Virus record (IMG/VR): IMGVR_UViG_3300027977_001210
Span: 1 to 56,596 of that record
From: a virus
Length of the DNA stretch: 56,596 bases
Reading direction: 5' to 3' (one strand)
Both the position numbers and the translations under genes were made by a program. Shown piece by piece: positions 41,496 to 50,411 of the stretch. Below the pieces are notes generated by a model, which searched no databases, was not told the origin of the DNA, and saw only the letters and a list, made by a program, of their open reading frames with translations. Within the stretch, counting starts at the first letter, position 1, and each line of letters starts with the position of its first letter.

Positions 41496-42786
41496 GTTTT
41501 GTCCTTTGCCCTGGATACATTTAGCAACTAGACCCAACGGCGATGTTAGGGTATGTTGCACAGCCAATGCATCTGGTGCCGGCGTTGTAGATTCTAAAGA
41601 ATCTGGGCTTGTCACACAAGATGGGCATATCATGAATCTACGAGATTATTCTATAGAAGAAATATGGAATTCCTCTCAGATGAAGGCAACTCGTTTACAA
41701 ATGATGAACGACGAGACTCCTGCGAGTTGCACTAAATGTTTTGAAGAAGAATCTAAAGGTATTACCAGTAAGAGACAGTGGGAAACTGTAGTCTGGAAGG
41801 AACGGTTGGATATCAACGCCATTGTTGCTACTACTGAACAGGACGGATCCTTGCCAGTTAGTATTCCATATTTTGATTTACGATTAGGGAATTTATGTCA
41901 ACTTAAATGTATTATGTGTAGTCCTCACGATAGCAGTTCTTGGATTAAAGAATGGAAGTTACAATATCCTAAATATAAAACTCTAGAGTTGATAAAAGAT
42001 CAAATATGGGACGACAGAAATAGAGATTATACTTGGTATCAAAACAACAAATTTCTCAATGAAATGAAGCAACAAGCAACGTTCATTAAAGAATTATATT
42101 TTGCAGGCGGCGAACCGTTGTTGATCCCAGAGCACTATAAAATATTAGAATTCATGGTTGAAACAGGTAATGCAAAAAATTGTGTACTACGATACAACAG
42201 CAATGGATTAGAATTGCCTGAAAGACTTTTTGAATTATGGTCACACTTTAAGCAAGTCAAATTCAATTTCAGTATAGATGCATTAGAAGAACGTAACGAT
42301 TATATTCGTTATCCTAGTAAATGGGCCAACGTAGTTTCAAATCTAGAACGATTGGACGATACTCCCGATAATATTGTTGTTAATATTGCCTGTGCCGTAC
42401 AACTAATGAATGTGTTGACTATTCCAGACTTGGTGAATTGGAAAACTAGTATGAATTTTAAAAAGATAAACTTGCCACCATACGGCGCCGGTTTAATCGG
42501 AACACATCTAGTGTATTTGCCAAGCTATTTAAATGTAAGAGTATTACCTAAACATCTAAAGGATCAAGTGAAAACTCGCATTGATCGTTTCTGTGACAGC
42601 AATATGACCAGCATCGAATTTATGAATAATCCTTATGGTTTAACAAGATGGAAGGGATTGATAAATTATATGGAATCTGAGGATTGGTCTAATAAGATTC
42701 CAACCTTGGTTGATTATCTAACCACCACCGACAGTGTTCGTGGCACATGCTATACTGATGTATTCCCAGAACTACAAAATTTATGA
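41488..42786 (+). CDS. Twitch-domain radical SAM protein (type B)
   Basis: A 432-residue paralogue of the gene at 39118. N-terminal cysteines are C5 ('KFCPLPWIHL'), C23-C24 ('VRVCC') and C81/C84 ('SCTKCF'). The radical SAM motif is 'CQLKCIMC' (C137, C141, C144), then 'FAGGEPLLIPEHYKIL'. 'FNFSIDALEERNDYIRYP' matches the corresponding segment of the other two type B proteins. It overlaps both neighbours by 4-8 bases, pairing it with the type A gene downstream. Confidence 0.84.
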   Translation: MNKFCPLPWIHLATRPNGDVRVCCTANASGAGVVDSKESGLVTQDGHIMNLRDYSIEEIWNSSQMKATRLQMMNDETPASCTKCFEEESKGITSKRQWETVVWKERLDINAIVATTEQDGSLPVSIPYFDLRLGNLCQLKCIMCSPHDSSSWIKEWKLQYPKYKTLELIKDQIWDDRNRDYTWYQNNKFLNEMKQQATFIKELYFAGGEPLLIPEHYKILEFMVETGNAKNCVLRYNSNGLELPERLFELWSHFKQVKFNFSIDALEERNDYIRYPSKWANVVSNLERLDDTPDNIVVNIACAVQLMNVLTIPDLVNWKTSMNFKKINLPPYGAGLIGTHLVYLPSYLNVRVLPKHLKDQVKTRIDRFCDSNMTSIEFMNNPYGLTRWKGLINYMESEDWSNKIPTLVDYLTTTDSVRGTCYTDVFPELQNL

Positions 42787-43709
42787 TTCCGATTAAGATT
42801 ATATCAACTCAAGACGAGAATCTATTACAGATTCGATTCTTTCCTACCGACATATGTAATTTTAATTGTTCTTATTGCTGGCCAGGCACACACGAGGGGA
42901 AATTTAGATACCCTAGAGATCTAGACTCCATACTAGAAAATTTTAGAAATGTGTTTGATCAATACAAACAGGCAGGAAAAACAAAATTCCATTTAACTAT
43001 ATCCGGTGGTGGAGAACCCACATTATGGCCGAAATTAGAAAACTTCTGTAAACAATTAAAAGAAACGCACGATGTTTTTATCACACTGGTCTCTAACGGG
43101 TCTAGAACGTTGGAATGGTGGAAAAACAATTATCTGTATTTTGACGACGTCACATTAAGTTTTCATAATGAATATGCTGACCTCGAACATCACTGTGCTG
43201 TAGCTGATTTTCTATATGAGAAAGAACTCAAAGTCACAACGCTTGTTTTAATGGATTTTAAAAATTGGGATAGGTGCGTTGATGCCGTGAATGTTATGTT
43301 GACCAGTAAGTATCCTTGGATAATACAAACTAAAGAAATTGTTGATGCTCCGGGTTGTGGAGTTGATTGCTATAACTCAGAACAGATAGCCTACCTAGAA
43401 AGCAGTATAAAACGTATTCCGTCCAGTGATAGATTGTTGAAACACATTGATGATTTTAAATTACATCAGAGCGTTATATTATTTGACGACAATACAGCTA
43501 AGGTTGCAAAACCCCATACAATCATACTTAACAATTGGAATAAGTTTAAAGGATGGAATTGTATGCTAGGAGTTGAATCTATAGTGATAAATTGGGACGG
43601 TACTGTTAAAGGATCGTGTGGAGTTGACCTTAATGGGATGAATCCTGTGATATGCCCGAAGAATGATTGTTCATGTCAGCCCGACACCCACATCTCTAAA
43701 TTTTGTTAA
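42783..43709 (+). CDS. Radical SAM enzyme, SPASM-like C-terminus (type A)
   Basis: A 308-residue paralogue of the genes at 37561 and 43671. The motif is 'CNFNCSYC' (C25, C29, C32), followed by 'TISGGGEPTLW' and 'LVSNGSRTLEWW'. The C-terminus has 'GWNCMLGVESIVINWDGTV' and ends 'CPKNDCSCQPDTHISKFC', a candidate auxiliary-cluster set. It overlaps the convergent paralogue by 39 bases at the 3' end, so the two C-termini are encoded on opposite strands of the same DNA. Confidence 0.85.
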   Translation: MIPIKIISTQDENLLQIRFFPTDICNFNCSYCWPGTHEGKFRYPRDLDSILENFRNVFDQYKQAGKTKFHLTISGGGEPTLWPKLENFCKQLKETHDVFITLVSNGSRTLEWWKNNYLYFDDVTLSFHNEYADLEHHCAVADFLYEKELKVTTLVLMDFKNWDRCVDAVNVMLTSKYPWIIQTKEIVDAPGCGVDCYNSEQIAYLESSIKRIPSSDRLLKHIDDFKLHQSVILFDDNTAKVAKPHTIILNNWNKFKGWNCMLGVESIVINWDGTVKGSCGVDLNGMNPVICPKNDCSCQPDTHISKFC

Positions 43710-44582
43710 AGGAATATCCGCGGCACAGGTACAGTTATCTCTTGTACAGACTATCGGACCTTTCGGCATTAAAAATGTTCCGTTATAGATATTTCCTAAA
43801 CTACCACCGACACGACAAGTAGCACGATGTACTTCGCCGTCCCAGTTAATCATTAGACTCTCAATACCAGCATTGCACGACCACCCCTTAAATTGATTCA
43901 TGTGTGTTTTAATTACATCATTGGCATGAATAATTTGAGAATCGTCTATTCTACAGTTAGGTTTAACAGTAGCATCACGTGCAATGATCCATTCTAAGTC
44001 TTTACCATCATAGCGCATGTCGTCGAACACATTATGATCTCCCTCAGTCCATCGGATTCGACGAATGGCATATTTGATTCCAATCTCATCGAACTTTTTA
44101 ACAACAACTTTTACATTATGTATATACTTGTGGTGGGCCATAACATTAACAAAGAAGTCTTGTTCTGTGCTGTCATAGTATTTTAAAATAGTATCAAATA
44201 TCCTAGTCCAGTCTTGTTCAAAATGTAAACTAAACACAAGATGATTGAAATACATTTCGTTATCTAAATACCAACGATATCCTCGAGTACCGTTGGTAGT
44301 TAAATTAATCCAAAATATATCTTTACGTTTAAAGTAATCAAGCAGATCTTGTATATCGGGATGAACACAAGGTTCGCCACCCGTTAAACTTATACGCAAT
44401 GGTTTTCCTAGTTCACAAAGTTTGTCCACGGTTGATTCTAATATATTAATATCTGTGTGAGGACTATAGTTGTCGTGGATCACTGCTGGACAATAACTAC
44501 AATCGTAGTTGCATCTCTTTCCTAGATTCCATTCAACCTTGAGTTGATCTTGATGAGGCCAAGCAGAAGTTATCTTATACAT
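43671..44582 (-). CDS. Radical SAM enzyme, SPASM-like C-terminus (type A)
   Basis: A 303-residue protein. The ATG at 44582 is preferred over the TTG at 44591 because it gives the 8-base overlap used throughout the island. The motif is 'CNYDCSYC' (C24, C28, C31). 'ISLTGGEPCVHPD' and 'LTTNGTRGYRWY' follow. The C-terminus has 'GWSCNAGIESLMINWDGEV' and 'CTRDNCTCAADIPLTKF'. The close family match to the convergent gene at 42783 indicates duplication. It is translated after the type B gene at 44575. Confidence 0.85.
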   Translation of the reverse strand: MYKITSAWPHQDQLKVEWNLGKRCNYDCSYCPAVIHDNYSPHTDINILESTVDKLCELGKPLRISLTGGEPCVHPDIQDLLDYFKRKDIFWINLTTNGTRGYRWYLDNEMYFNHLVFSLHFEQDWTRIFDTILKYYDSTEQDFFVNVMAHHKYIHNVKVVVKKFDEIGIKYAIRRIRWTEGDHNVFDDMRYDGKDLEWIIARDATVKPNCRIDDSQIIHANDVIKTHMNQFKGWSCNAGIESLMINWDGEVHRATCRVGGSLGNIYNGTFLMPKGPIVCTRDNCTCAADIPLTKFRDVGVGLT

Positions 44583-45837
44583 AAGGCACAAACTCTGGAG
44601 TTATTTTTTCAAAACATTGATTACGAGTAGCATCTAGTTTGTGATTAAATTCTATGCACTCTTGCCATTTATCACTTTGATCATTAGAATTAAGATAGTT
44701 TATGACTCCGGTAATTTGACCTCTGGTCAAATCAAGCAACATGGGATGTTTTTCCACTAATTTAAAATTAGCTAATTTATCTTGTACATTTAGTAAACGT
44801 GTAATTGCAACATTTTTTAAAGGGCCTGGCAATACCTGTGCTGATAAAACATTAGGATAGTTAACCATGTTGGTGTAAAACACAATGCCAAGATCGTTTA
44901 AGAACAATTCTATCATTTTGTCAAGTATAAGAACATTGCTAACTTGCACAGCAACAGCACCTACAATTCTGCTCACATTGGGGATGGTTTGTATCTGGTT
45001 AATATTATTAACAAGTTCTGACCAACTGGCGTTTCCCCGGACGTACTCGTAGCTATCACCTATGCCATCAATACTTACATTGACTGCTACTGATTTAAAC
45101 TTAGGCCAATATTCCCATATGGTGCGATTGCTCTTGCCTAACATAGTCAAGTTAGTGGCATACTTAATTTCAATTTGATCTCCATAAGGAGCAAGCATAT
45201 CTAAAATTTTATAATGTGTTGGATCCATTAACGGTTCACCACCAGCAAACTCCACACGTCTGAAGTACGGCAGTAGTTTTTCAAAGCTAGTCCACCAATT
45301 GTCGGTATCTACGAAACTGTCAAGAAACGGCTTGTTCTTGAGATTTAAGTCTATGACCTTTTGTACTAGGAAGTTATCTTCTTTTTTATAATGTTCTTCT
45401 ACTTCTTGCCAATCATTCCATGACGTACTATCCATAGGATTACACATTCGGCATTTGAGATTACATAAGTTATTCATCTTAATTTCTATAGTAGGAATCT
45501 CAAAAGGCATTGTATAGTCTTTACGCAGTGTTGATACAGCATTGGGATACAAATTAATACGTGCCTCTGGAATCACACCTGCAATATGTCGCTGCCGCAG
45601 ACTTTCTACACCTTGATCTTCTAGATTAAAGCAAGGAGCACATTCTGCAGGACGTTCATTGTTTAATACCTGTTTACGTATCTGTTGCATGACATTGTTA
45701 TTCCAAATCTCTTCTAATGTTTGATCTTGAATAAATCCAACAGGATGGCTTCGACAGCAGACTTTAACAGCACCGTCTTCTCTAGTTGCTAGTCCGGTGA
45801 ACGGATGCATACAAAATGTTTTACTTTGATTGTTCAA
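44575..45837 (-). CDS. Twitch-domain radical SAM protein (type B)
   Basis: Third type B paralogue. The frame extends to an ATG at 45888 inside the QueC-like gene. A TTG at 45837, preceded by AAAGAGAG, gives a start that matches the lengths of its paralogues (420 residues); the choice is tentative. Cysteines: C9 ('KTFCMHPFTGL'), C27-C28 ('VKVCC'), C66/C69 ('ECAPCF'), then 'CNLKCRMC' (C125, C129, C132) and 'EFAGGEPLMDPTHYKIL'. 'AVNVSIDGIGDSYEYVRG' matches the family. Confidence 0.82.
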   Translation of the reverse strand: MNNQSKTFCMHPFTGLATREDGAVKVCCRSHPVGFIQDQTLEEIWNNNVMQQIRKQVLNNERPAECAPCFNLEDQGVESLRQRHIAGVIPEARINLYPNAVSTLRKDYTMPFEIPTIEIKMNNLCNLKCRMCNPMDSTSWNDWQEVEEHYKKEDNFLVQKVIDLNLKNKPFLDSFVDTDNWWTSFEKLLPYFRRVEFAGGEPLMDPTHYKILDMLAPYGDQIEIKYATNLTMLGKSNRTIWEYWPKFKSVAVNVSIDGIGDSYEYVRGNASWSELVNNINQIQTIPNVSRIVGAVAVQVSNVLILDKMIELFLNDLGIVFYTNMVNYPNVLSAQVLPGPLKNVAITRLLNVQDKLANFKLVEKHPMLLDLTRGQITGVINYLNSNDQSDKWQECIEFNHKLDATRNQCFEKITPEFVPYV

Positions 45838-46555
45838 TTGCCCACTCTCTTTCTTTGCACCAAAAACATTTGCCGCATGTTGGAACATGCTGTCCAGGTT
45901 TATATGTTGTATAATCTATCCCGTCAAACTCGCCTTCACAACTGCGAGTTATTTCAAACAACTCTTGTATATTTAAACGCTGATATTGTTTAACTATCCA
46001 TTTCTTTTCTACGAATCTAAAAGGGTGACTCACTAAAACACCCATGTGTGTCATTAGTTCTAAATGTTTGTTTTTGTCTGTAGGTTCGAGATCTCTTTCA
46101 ACCATGCCCGTAAATGCATCAGTTCTTGGATTCCTAGTTACTGCATTGTAATATGCTTTTACTTCATGTGTGTGGCAGACAAATTCTGCGTAGGCACGCT
46201 GTTGTGCGTTATCCCCACTGACTTTTTTTCCGTATTCATCTGTTATACTAGGCCCCATATTTCCGTATTCAACATCTGGTGCTATAAAATTTGTGTGTCT
46301 AACCAGTTTAAGATTAGGAAATTTCATAGTCAACCAATCGAATACTCTCATACTATCATGACTTTGCCATGGTCGAGTTTTCCACATTCTAGTATGACTA
46401 ATTATGTGAACTGCCATTTTGGAATGTGCATGACTGCAAAGCAAATATGCCAGCAAGGCACTGTCTGCTCCACCGCTTAGACCAATAGCAATGCTGTTCC
46501 ACGTTTTATCAAACGGTAAGATAACCCCATCGATGTTGTGTAAATTATAACTCAT
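45821..46555 (-). CDS. QueC/ExsB-like PP-loop ATPase
   Basis: A 244-residue N-type ATP pyrophosphatase. The PP-loop 'IGLSGGADSALLAYLL' (24-39) binds ATP. Near the C-terminus, 'SCEGEFDG' and 'TCGKCFWCKERE' provide four Cys resembling the zinc site of QueC. QueC converts 7-carboxy-deazaguanine to preQ0. This copy lacks some usual QueC stretches, so an amide- or nitrile-forming role on another substrate is equally possible. The ATG at 46555 overlaps the upstream stop (ATGA). Its neighbours are radical SAM genes; queD is 33 kb away. Confidence 0.72.
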   Translation of the reverse strand: MSYNLHNIDGVILPFDKTWNSIAIGLSGGADSALLAYLLCSHAHSKMAVHIISHTRMWKTRPWQSHDSMRVFDWLTMKFPNLKLVRHTNFIAPDVEYGNMGPSITDEYGKKVSGDNAQQRAYAEFVCHTHEVKAYYNAVTRNPRTDAFTGMVERDLEPTDKNKHLELMTHMGVLVSHPFRFVEKKWIVKQYQRLNIQELFEITRSCEGEFDGIDYTTYKPGQHVPTCGKCFWCKEREWAIEQSK

Positions 46556-47760
46556 AGCCAATCTCTAGAATGCCATGTTGGTTTTTGTAATGTATTAATC
46601 TCTACAGAAGTTATATCATTATACAAGGACATGTTTGCAAATCCAGTGCAGGCCCGCAATGAAAAATTTATCACTGCGTTTGAAAATTTATTCTTGATAT
46701 TTTTAATCATTTCATTTTCTTTATATAATCGATGATCTAAACTATAGAAAAAACTAGTTCCTTCGTAGGCATATATATTGGACAAATTTATCAAAGTTGG
46801 CAAGGTTAAATTTAAATTATCAAAATAGTATTCGTCAGTTAGCAGGTCTATTTTAATAAAATCGTAAGTGACGTTGTCAAGCAAAGGAGCATGCGATCTC
46901 CAGTAGTCTAATGCTTGTTGATTGTAGTCGTACATTATTACTTTAACTGGTTTAGTTTTGCTTATTACATTAACCCACCAATCACCGCTAGCCGGCACAA
47001 CACACTGTTCAAATTCTCCTTGATCAAAATTCATCTTTTCTGTATTGGCTGTATGAATGAATTCGTTGGAACAAAAATGAAATCTTTTATATGCCCACTG
47101 AATGTGATTTAAAAATTCTCTTTGATTTTCTGGATAGTAATGTTTTTTATTTTCTCGAACAGTATCATCAAAAATAATCACAGGTAATTGATTGTCAAAC
47201 GATTCTTTTAATAAGTTCCAACCGTGACATTTATGATTATAAGTTACAAGATTTGTCCCACCATTAACCCATATAGGAGTATAATGGTCATGTATATTTT
47301 CTTTACTACGATGAGGAGCATATTGTTGATGGCCGGCTCCTAATTCTTGTTTGCCTACTACTGGATAATTTAATTTTTTAAATATATTTAAATTTACAAA
47401 ATAACATTGGTGGTGGAGTTCATAATATGCATCTCCTCTATCTAAGATATGCCCTGCTAAAAATGTATCAGTTTTTGATAGCTCTTCTACAGCATTATAA
47501 AATGCCTGTCCGTTTATAAATTCTGTTCCGGTTGAAAATACCACGGCTGATTTATACCCGTAATCTACAGCTGCTCGTAATAATATATCCTCATCCTGAC
47601 CTTGGATAATGTCGTAGCCCTTAGAAAATGTATTTGATATTGTAAAATCGGAAATATTTTTGACAAGTTCACTAGCCCATGAACTAGGATAGGTATGTGT
47701 GTTGTCTACAAAACAGAAAACAATTGGGTTTTTAAATTGTTGAAATTTTACCACGTTCAT
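46552..47760 (-). CDS. Two-part protein, unknown (402 aa)
   Basis: A 402-residue protein. Residues ~1-230 contain 'GQDEDILLRAAVDYGYKSAVVFSTG' and 'LAGHILDRGDAYYELHHQCYFVNLNIF', which look like a nucleotide-sugar or GT-A-type fold. Residues ~250-402 contain 'CVVPASGDWWVNVISKTKPVKVIMYDYNQQAL', which resembles a Rossmann methyltransferase-like half. No decisive catalytic motif is present. It could be a fused glycosyltransferase/methyltransferase-like protein, but this is speculative. It overlaps the oxygenase upstream by 29 bases. Confidence 0.55.
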   Translation of the reverse strand: MNVVKFQQFKNPIVFCFVDNTHTYPSSWASELVKNISDFTISNTFSKGYDIIQGQDEDILLRAAVDYGYKSAVVFSTGTEFINGQAFYNAVEELSKTDTFLAGHILDRGDAYYELHHQCYFVNLNIFKKLNYPVVGKQELGAGHQQYAPHRSKENIHDHYTPIWVNGGTNLVTYNHKCHGWNLLKESFDNQLPVIIFDDTVRENKKHYYPENQREFLNHIQWAYKRFHFCSNEFIHTANTEKMNFDQGEFEQCVVPASGDWWVNVISKTKPVKVIMYDYNQQALDYWRSHAPLLDNVTYDFIKIDLLTDEYYFDNLNLTLPTLINLSNIYAYEGTSFFYSLDHRLYKENEMIKNIKNKFSNAVINFSLRACTGFANMSLYNDITSVEINTLQKPTWHSRDWL

Positions 47761-48394
47761 ATTGTTTATTATAACTTCTTACTACTAATTCTGCAAACTC
47801 TTTCTTTTTATTGCCGATGACACAATGAGCAATCATATGCATGCGAGGACTTGGACTATTATTAACAACTGAATGTGTACTGGTTATATTAACTATGAAT
47901 GCCTTGCCTTCGGAGAACGGAACTGTGCCATGCCCGTCTAATGTCATGTAACAGTTGTCAGGATGTACGATAGCAACATTGATTGGAATCATATGATCCA
48001 TCATGTCAAAATCAGTGTTTCTAACACCGTTTGGAGAATCATTGTGAGGAGCAATGTGGCCGCCAGATGCCAGTTCCATAAATCTCAATCGAGCAAATCT
48101 CTCAGTTGGTATAGATTTCCAAAAGTTAGTAATCGTAGGAGTTAGCATTGATAGTTCTGTCCAGTTATAGGATTCTAATGGTACATTTAAATCAGTTCCA
48201 GTATGCTCAACGCTTTGGCCGTGGATACAACAGCTCCGCCAGCCGTTATGCCCGCCGCCCTCTCTGTGGGGAACTAAAAAAGATTCTGCTAGTTTAGCTT
48301 CTTGTTTCCACTTTGATAAATCGAATGTTAGATCCAATTCTATCCAACCGATAGGCTTTCTAAGTATCTCAGTTGCTTGGTCTATGATATCCAT
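47732..48394 (-). CDS. Aspartyl/asparaginyl beta-hydroxylase-like 2OG oxygenase
   Basis: A 220-residue protein. 'GGHIAPHNDSPNG' gives H117 and D119. 'INVAIVHPDNCYMTLDG' is the strand pattern of the Asp_Arg_Hydrox family. 'TSTHSVVNNS' gives H174 and 'PRMHMIAH' gives R184. An ATAAATA element lies 4 bases before the ATG. It leads the minus-strand operon that continues with the unknown 402-residue protein, the QueC-like enzyme and two radical SAM genes. Confidence 0.83.
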   Translation of the reverse strand: MDIIDQATEILRKPIGWIELDLTFDLSKWKQEAKLAESFLVPHREGGGHNGWRSCCIHGQSVEHTGTDLNVPLESYNWTELSMLTPTITNFWKSIPTERFARLRFMELASGGHIAPHNDSPNGVRNTDFDMMDHMIPINVAIVHPDNCYMTLDGHGTVPFSEGKAFIVNITSTHSVVNNSPSPRMHMIAHCVIGNKKKEFAELVVRSYNKQYERGKISTI

Positions 48395-48398
48395 GAAA

Positions 48399-48428
48399 TA
48401 TTTATATGCACGGTTTATAGGGTAAATA
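48399..48428. promoter_or_regulatory. Divergent late-promoter-like elements
   Basis: Minus-strand ATAAATA (48399-48405) and plus-strand GTAAATA (48422-48428) point away from each other. Each is followed by TTTC and then the ATG of its gene (48394 and 48433). The identical 4-base spacer in both directions is striking. Confidence 0.45.
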
Positions 48429-48432
48429 TTTC

Positions 48433-49098
48433 ATGCTATCCAAGACAAATTACACAGTTGATACATCGTTATTTCGAGAGGCTTGTGACCAGTTACCAAG
48501 TCAAGATATGAAGACCACTATAAACTGCCCAACCGGAAACTTCTTTTATGATACATGGGAATTGAAAGAAGAATTCAAAGGCACCGTTTGGGAAACTTTA
48601 TATAATTCACTGCCTATAACTAAAGGAGAAGCAAGAATCATTATTTTAGATCCAGCCCATTGTTATCAAACTCATGCAGATATCGATGATCGATACCATC
48701 TTAACATACTAGGTGAAGCATGCTATCTTATGGACTTAGTCAAAGAGCAAATGTGTCTTTTAGAACAAGACGGTGTTTGGTATGATATGGATGCAGGACT
48801 ACTGCACACTGCTGCTAATTTTGGCAGACGTACTAGAGTACAATTAGTAGTTAGACATTTACTAAAAAAGAATGAACTACTAGATCCGGTAGAGATAACA
48901 TTGTCTTCAACTGTAGCTAACACCGACGATACTAGGTTTATATTTGATAATACGTTGAGCTCGTGGCTTAACAAAGCAAATAAGTTAGGCTATATAAGCA
49001 ATTTTTCATATTCTCCAATGGTAGTAAATTTTAATATAGAAAAAAATAAACTAGATATGTTTAAAAGTATTTTGCCAGTCGAATTTAAACTAATATGA
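48433..49098 (+). CDS. 2OG-Fe(II) oxygenase
   Basis: A 221-residue protein. 'CYQTHADIDDRYHLNI' gives H81 and D83, 'AGLLHTAANFG' gives H125 and 'RRTRVQLVV' gives R135. A ~75-residue C-terminal extension ('DTRFIFDNTLSSWLNKANKLG' onward) is not part of the core and is unassigned. The start is directly after a late-like element, and the stop overlaps the next oxygenase by 4 bases. Confidence 0.8.
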   Translation: MLSKTNYTVDTSLFREACDQLPSQDMKTTINCPTGNFFYDTWELKEEFKGTVWETLYNSLPITKGEARIIILDPAHCYQTHADIDDRYHLNILGEACYLMDLVKEQMCLLEQDGVWYDMDAGLLHTAANFGRRTRVQLVVRHLLKKNELLDPVEITLSSTVANTDDTRFIFDNTLSSWLNKANKLGYISNFSYSPMVVNFNIEKNKLDMFKSILPVEFKLI

Positions 49099-49640
49099 AA
49101 ATTCATATATCTACACTCGGTAAAGAACTGTGTGAAAGTTTAATTAACGAACTTAGTACTCATACGGTTGACCCCAGCCACGGGCACATGGAACTGTCTA
49201 AAAACAATCCATACTATAACGAATATCTTAATCAGACCGAGATGTTAAAATCTGCAGGATATGATGAGCACACAGTCGAATATCGCCACTACCAATCGGG
49301 AGTTCACTTTCATAAAAATTACGAACGTGTTATTAGTGCGGTAGTTAATGCTAAACCGCTAATGTGCTGGGTCAGTGAAATCCGTCCAGGCAAATGCACA
49401 CCGTGGCATTGGGATATTAATCCTTGGGAAAAAGAACACGAACAACTAGGCACGCTTGTGAGATATTTTTGTTTTCTAAGTAGACCATCAGCAGGACATG
49501 TATTTGTCACTGCCGACGATGCATACTACATGGAACAGCAAGGTAGCATATATCAATACGCTGATTTACATGCTTGGCATGCAGGTTCTAATGTAGGATT
49601 AGCACCTAAGTTTTTATTAACTTTTACTGGCTATAAGTAA
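49095..49640 (+). CDS. 2OG-Fe(II) oxygenase-like, Arg-to-Lys variant
   Basis: A 181-residue relative of the short oxygenase family. 'TPWHWDINPWEKEH' gives H105 and D107, 'SAGHVFVTAD' and 'YQYADLHAWHAGSNVG' give the family strands and H162. The position normally holding the 2OG-binding Arg reads Lys172 in 'LAPKFLLTF', so cosubstrate binding may be altered. It ends in a 24-base convergent overlap with the next minus-strand gene. Confidence 0.78.
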   Translation: MKIHISTLGKELCESLINELSTHTVDPSHGHMELSKNNPYYNEYLNQTEMLKSAGYDEHTVEYRHYQSGVHFHKNYERVISAVVNAKPLMCWVSEIRPGKCTPWHWDINPWEKEHEQLGTLVRYFCFLSRPSAGHVFVTADDAYYMEQQGSIYQYADLHAWHAGSNVGLAPKFLLTFTGYK

Positions 49641-50411
49641 TTTAAATTCTTCTGTAAACTTACCATCGATACGCAATCCGTAGCTTTGTTCCATAGTAGC
49701 ATTACCACCGTGCCAGTCTTGATCATTCCACCACGCAGCACGACTATTGATGTATGTGTGATTGCGCTTTTCAGGATCCCACAAATAAAACGGTTTCTTT
49801 GTATTAGGTCGGATGTGTATAAACTCGTTTACGTTATCGGTGTAGTCTTCCTGTAATCCTTTTTCGCCATCTAGATCTCTATGCTCAAAAGGAATACCTC
49901 CCGCTTCACAATGGAAGAATATTACTCGTCCGATATTTTCAAATATTCCTGTAGTAATTAAGTTTTCTACCCATGCAACTGTTCCTGGAAAGTGTGCGGC
50001 TTCGGGCGTGAGTTTTCTAGTAGCACTTCGATCATCCCACGAACCCTGTTCCCATAGAAAATAATAAATGTAAGGATCGTATGCTCCCATAGCCATTTTA
50101 ATATATCGAGTAAATCTATTGCGTACCGTGAAATCTTGAAAGTCTCTATACAAATCAATGCCGCCTTGTTTAATAGGATCGTTATCGGGTAAAGCTAAAA
50201 ATTCTTCTATTGCTTTGTAGATAGGTTTCCAATTTGGAATGTAACTCATGTCTTCTATTTTAAAAGCGGGCTTCATCCATGTGCCTTCTTTAGCAAATTC
50301 TCGTGCATCTGCAAAGCCTCGAAGTATTTCAGGCTGTAGTTGATCGAACTGATCCATATCAATATACGGAGACATATCGATGTATGGCTGATTGTTAATT
50401 CCTTTAATCAT
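49617..50411 (-). CDS. 2OG-Fe(II) oxygenase-like protein (264 aa)
   Basis: Starts at the ATG at 50411 (the TTG at 50432 is less likely), overlapping the upstream stop by 8 bases. 'IPFEHRDLDGEKG' gives H177 and D179, 'EFIHIRPNTKKPFYLWD' is a family-like strand pair, 'QDWHGGNATM' gives H234 and 'YGLRIDG' gives R247. The N-terminal 170 residues are helical and unassigned. It shares the last-position layout of an operon with the pseudokinase-like gene. Confidence 0.75.
   Translation of the reverse strand: MIKGINNQPYIDMSPYIDMDQFDQLQPEILRGFADAREFAKEGTWMKPAFKIEDMSYIPNWKPIYKAIEEFLALPDNDPIKQGGIDLYRDFQDFTVRNRFTRYIKMAMGAYDPYIYYFLWEQGSWDDRSATRKLTPEAAHFPGTVAWVENLITTGIFENIGRVIFFHCEAGGIPFEHRDLDGEKGLQEDYTDNVNEFIHIRPNTKKPFYLWDPEKRNHTYINSRAAWWNDQDWHGGNATMEQSYGLRIDGKFTEEFKLLIASKS

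Noticed and set aside
46064-46480. 138-codon plus-strand frame opposite the QueC-like gene
   Set aside because: It is Cys/Phe-rich in a way expected from antisense of this gene, and the opposite strand has an intact PP-loop.
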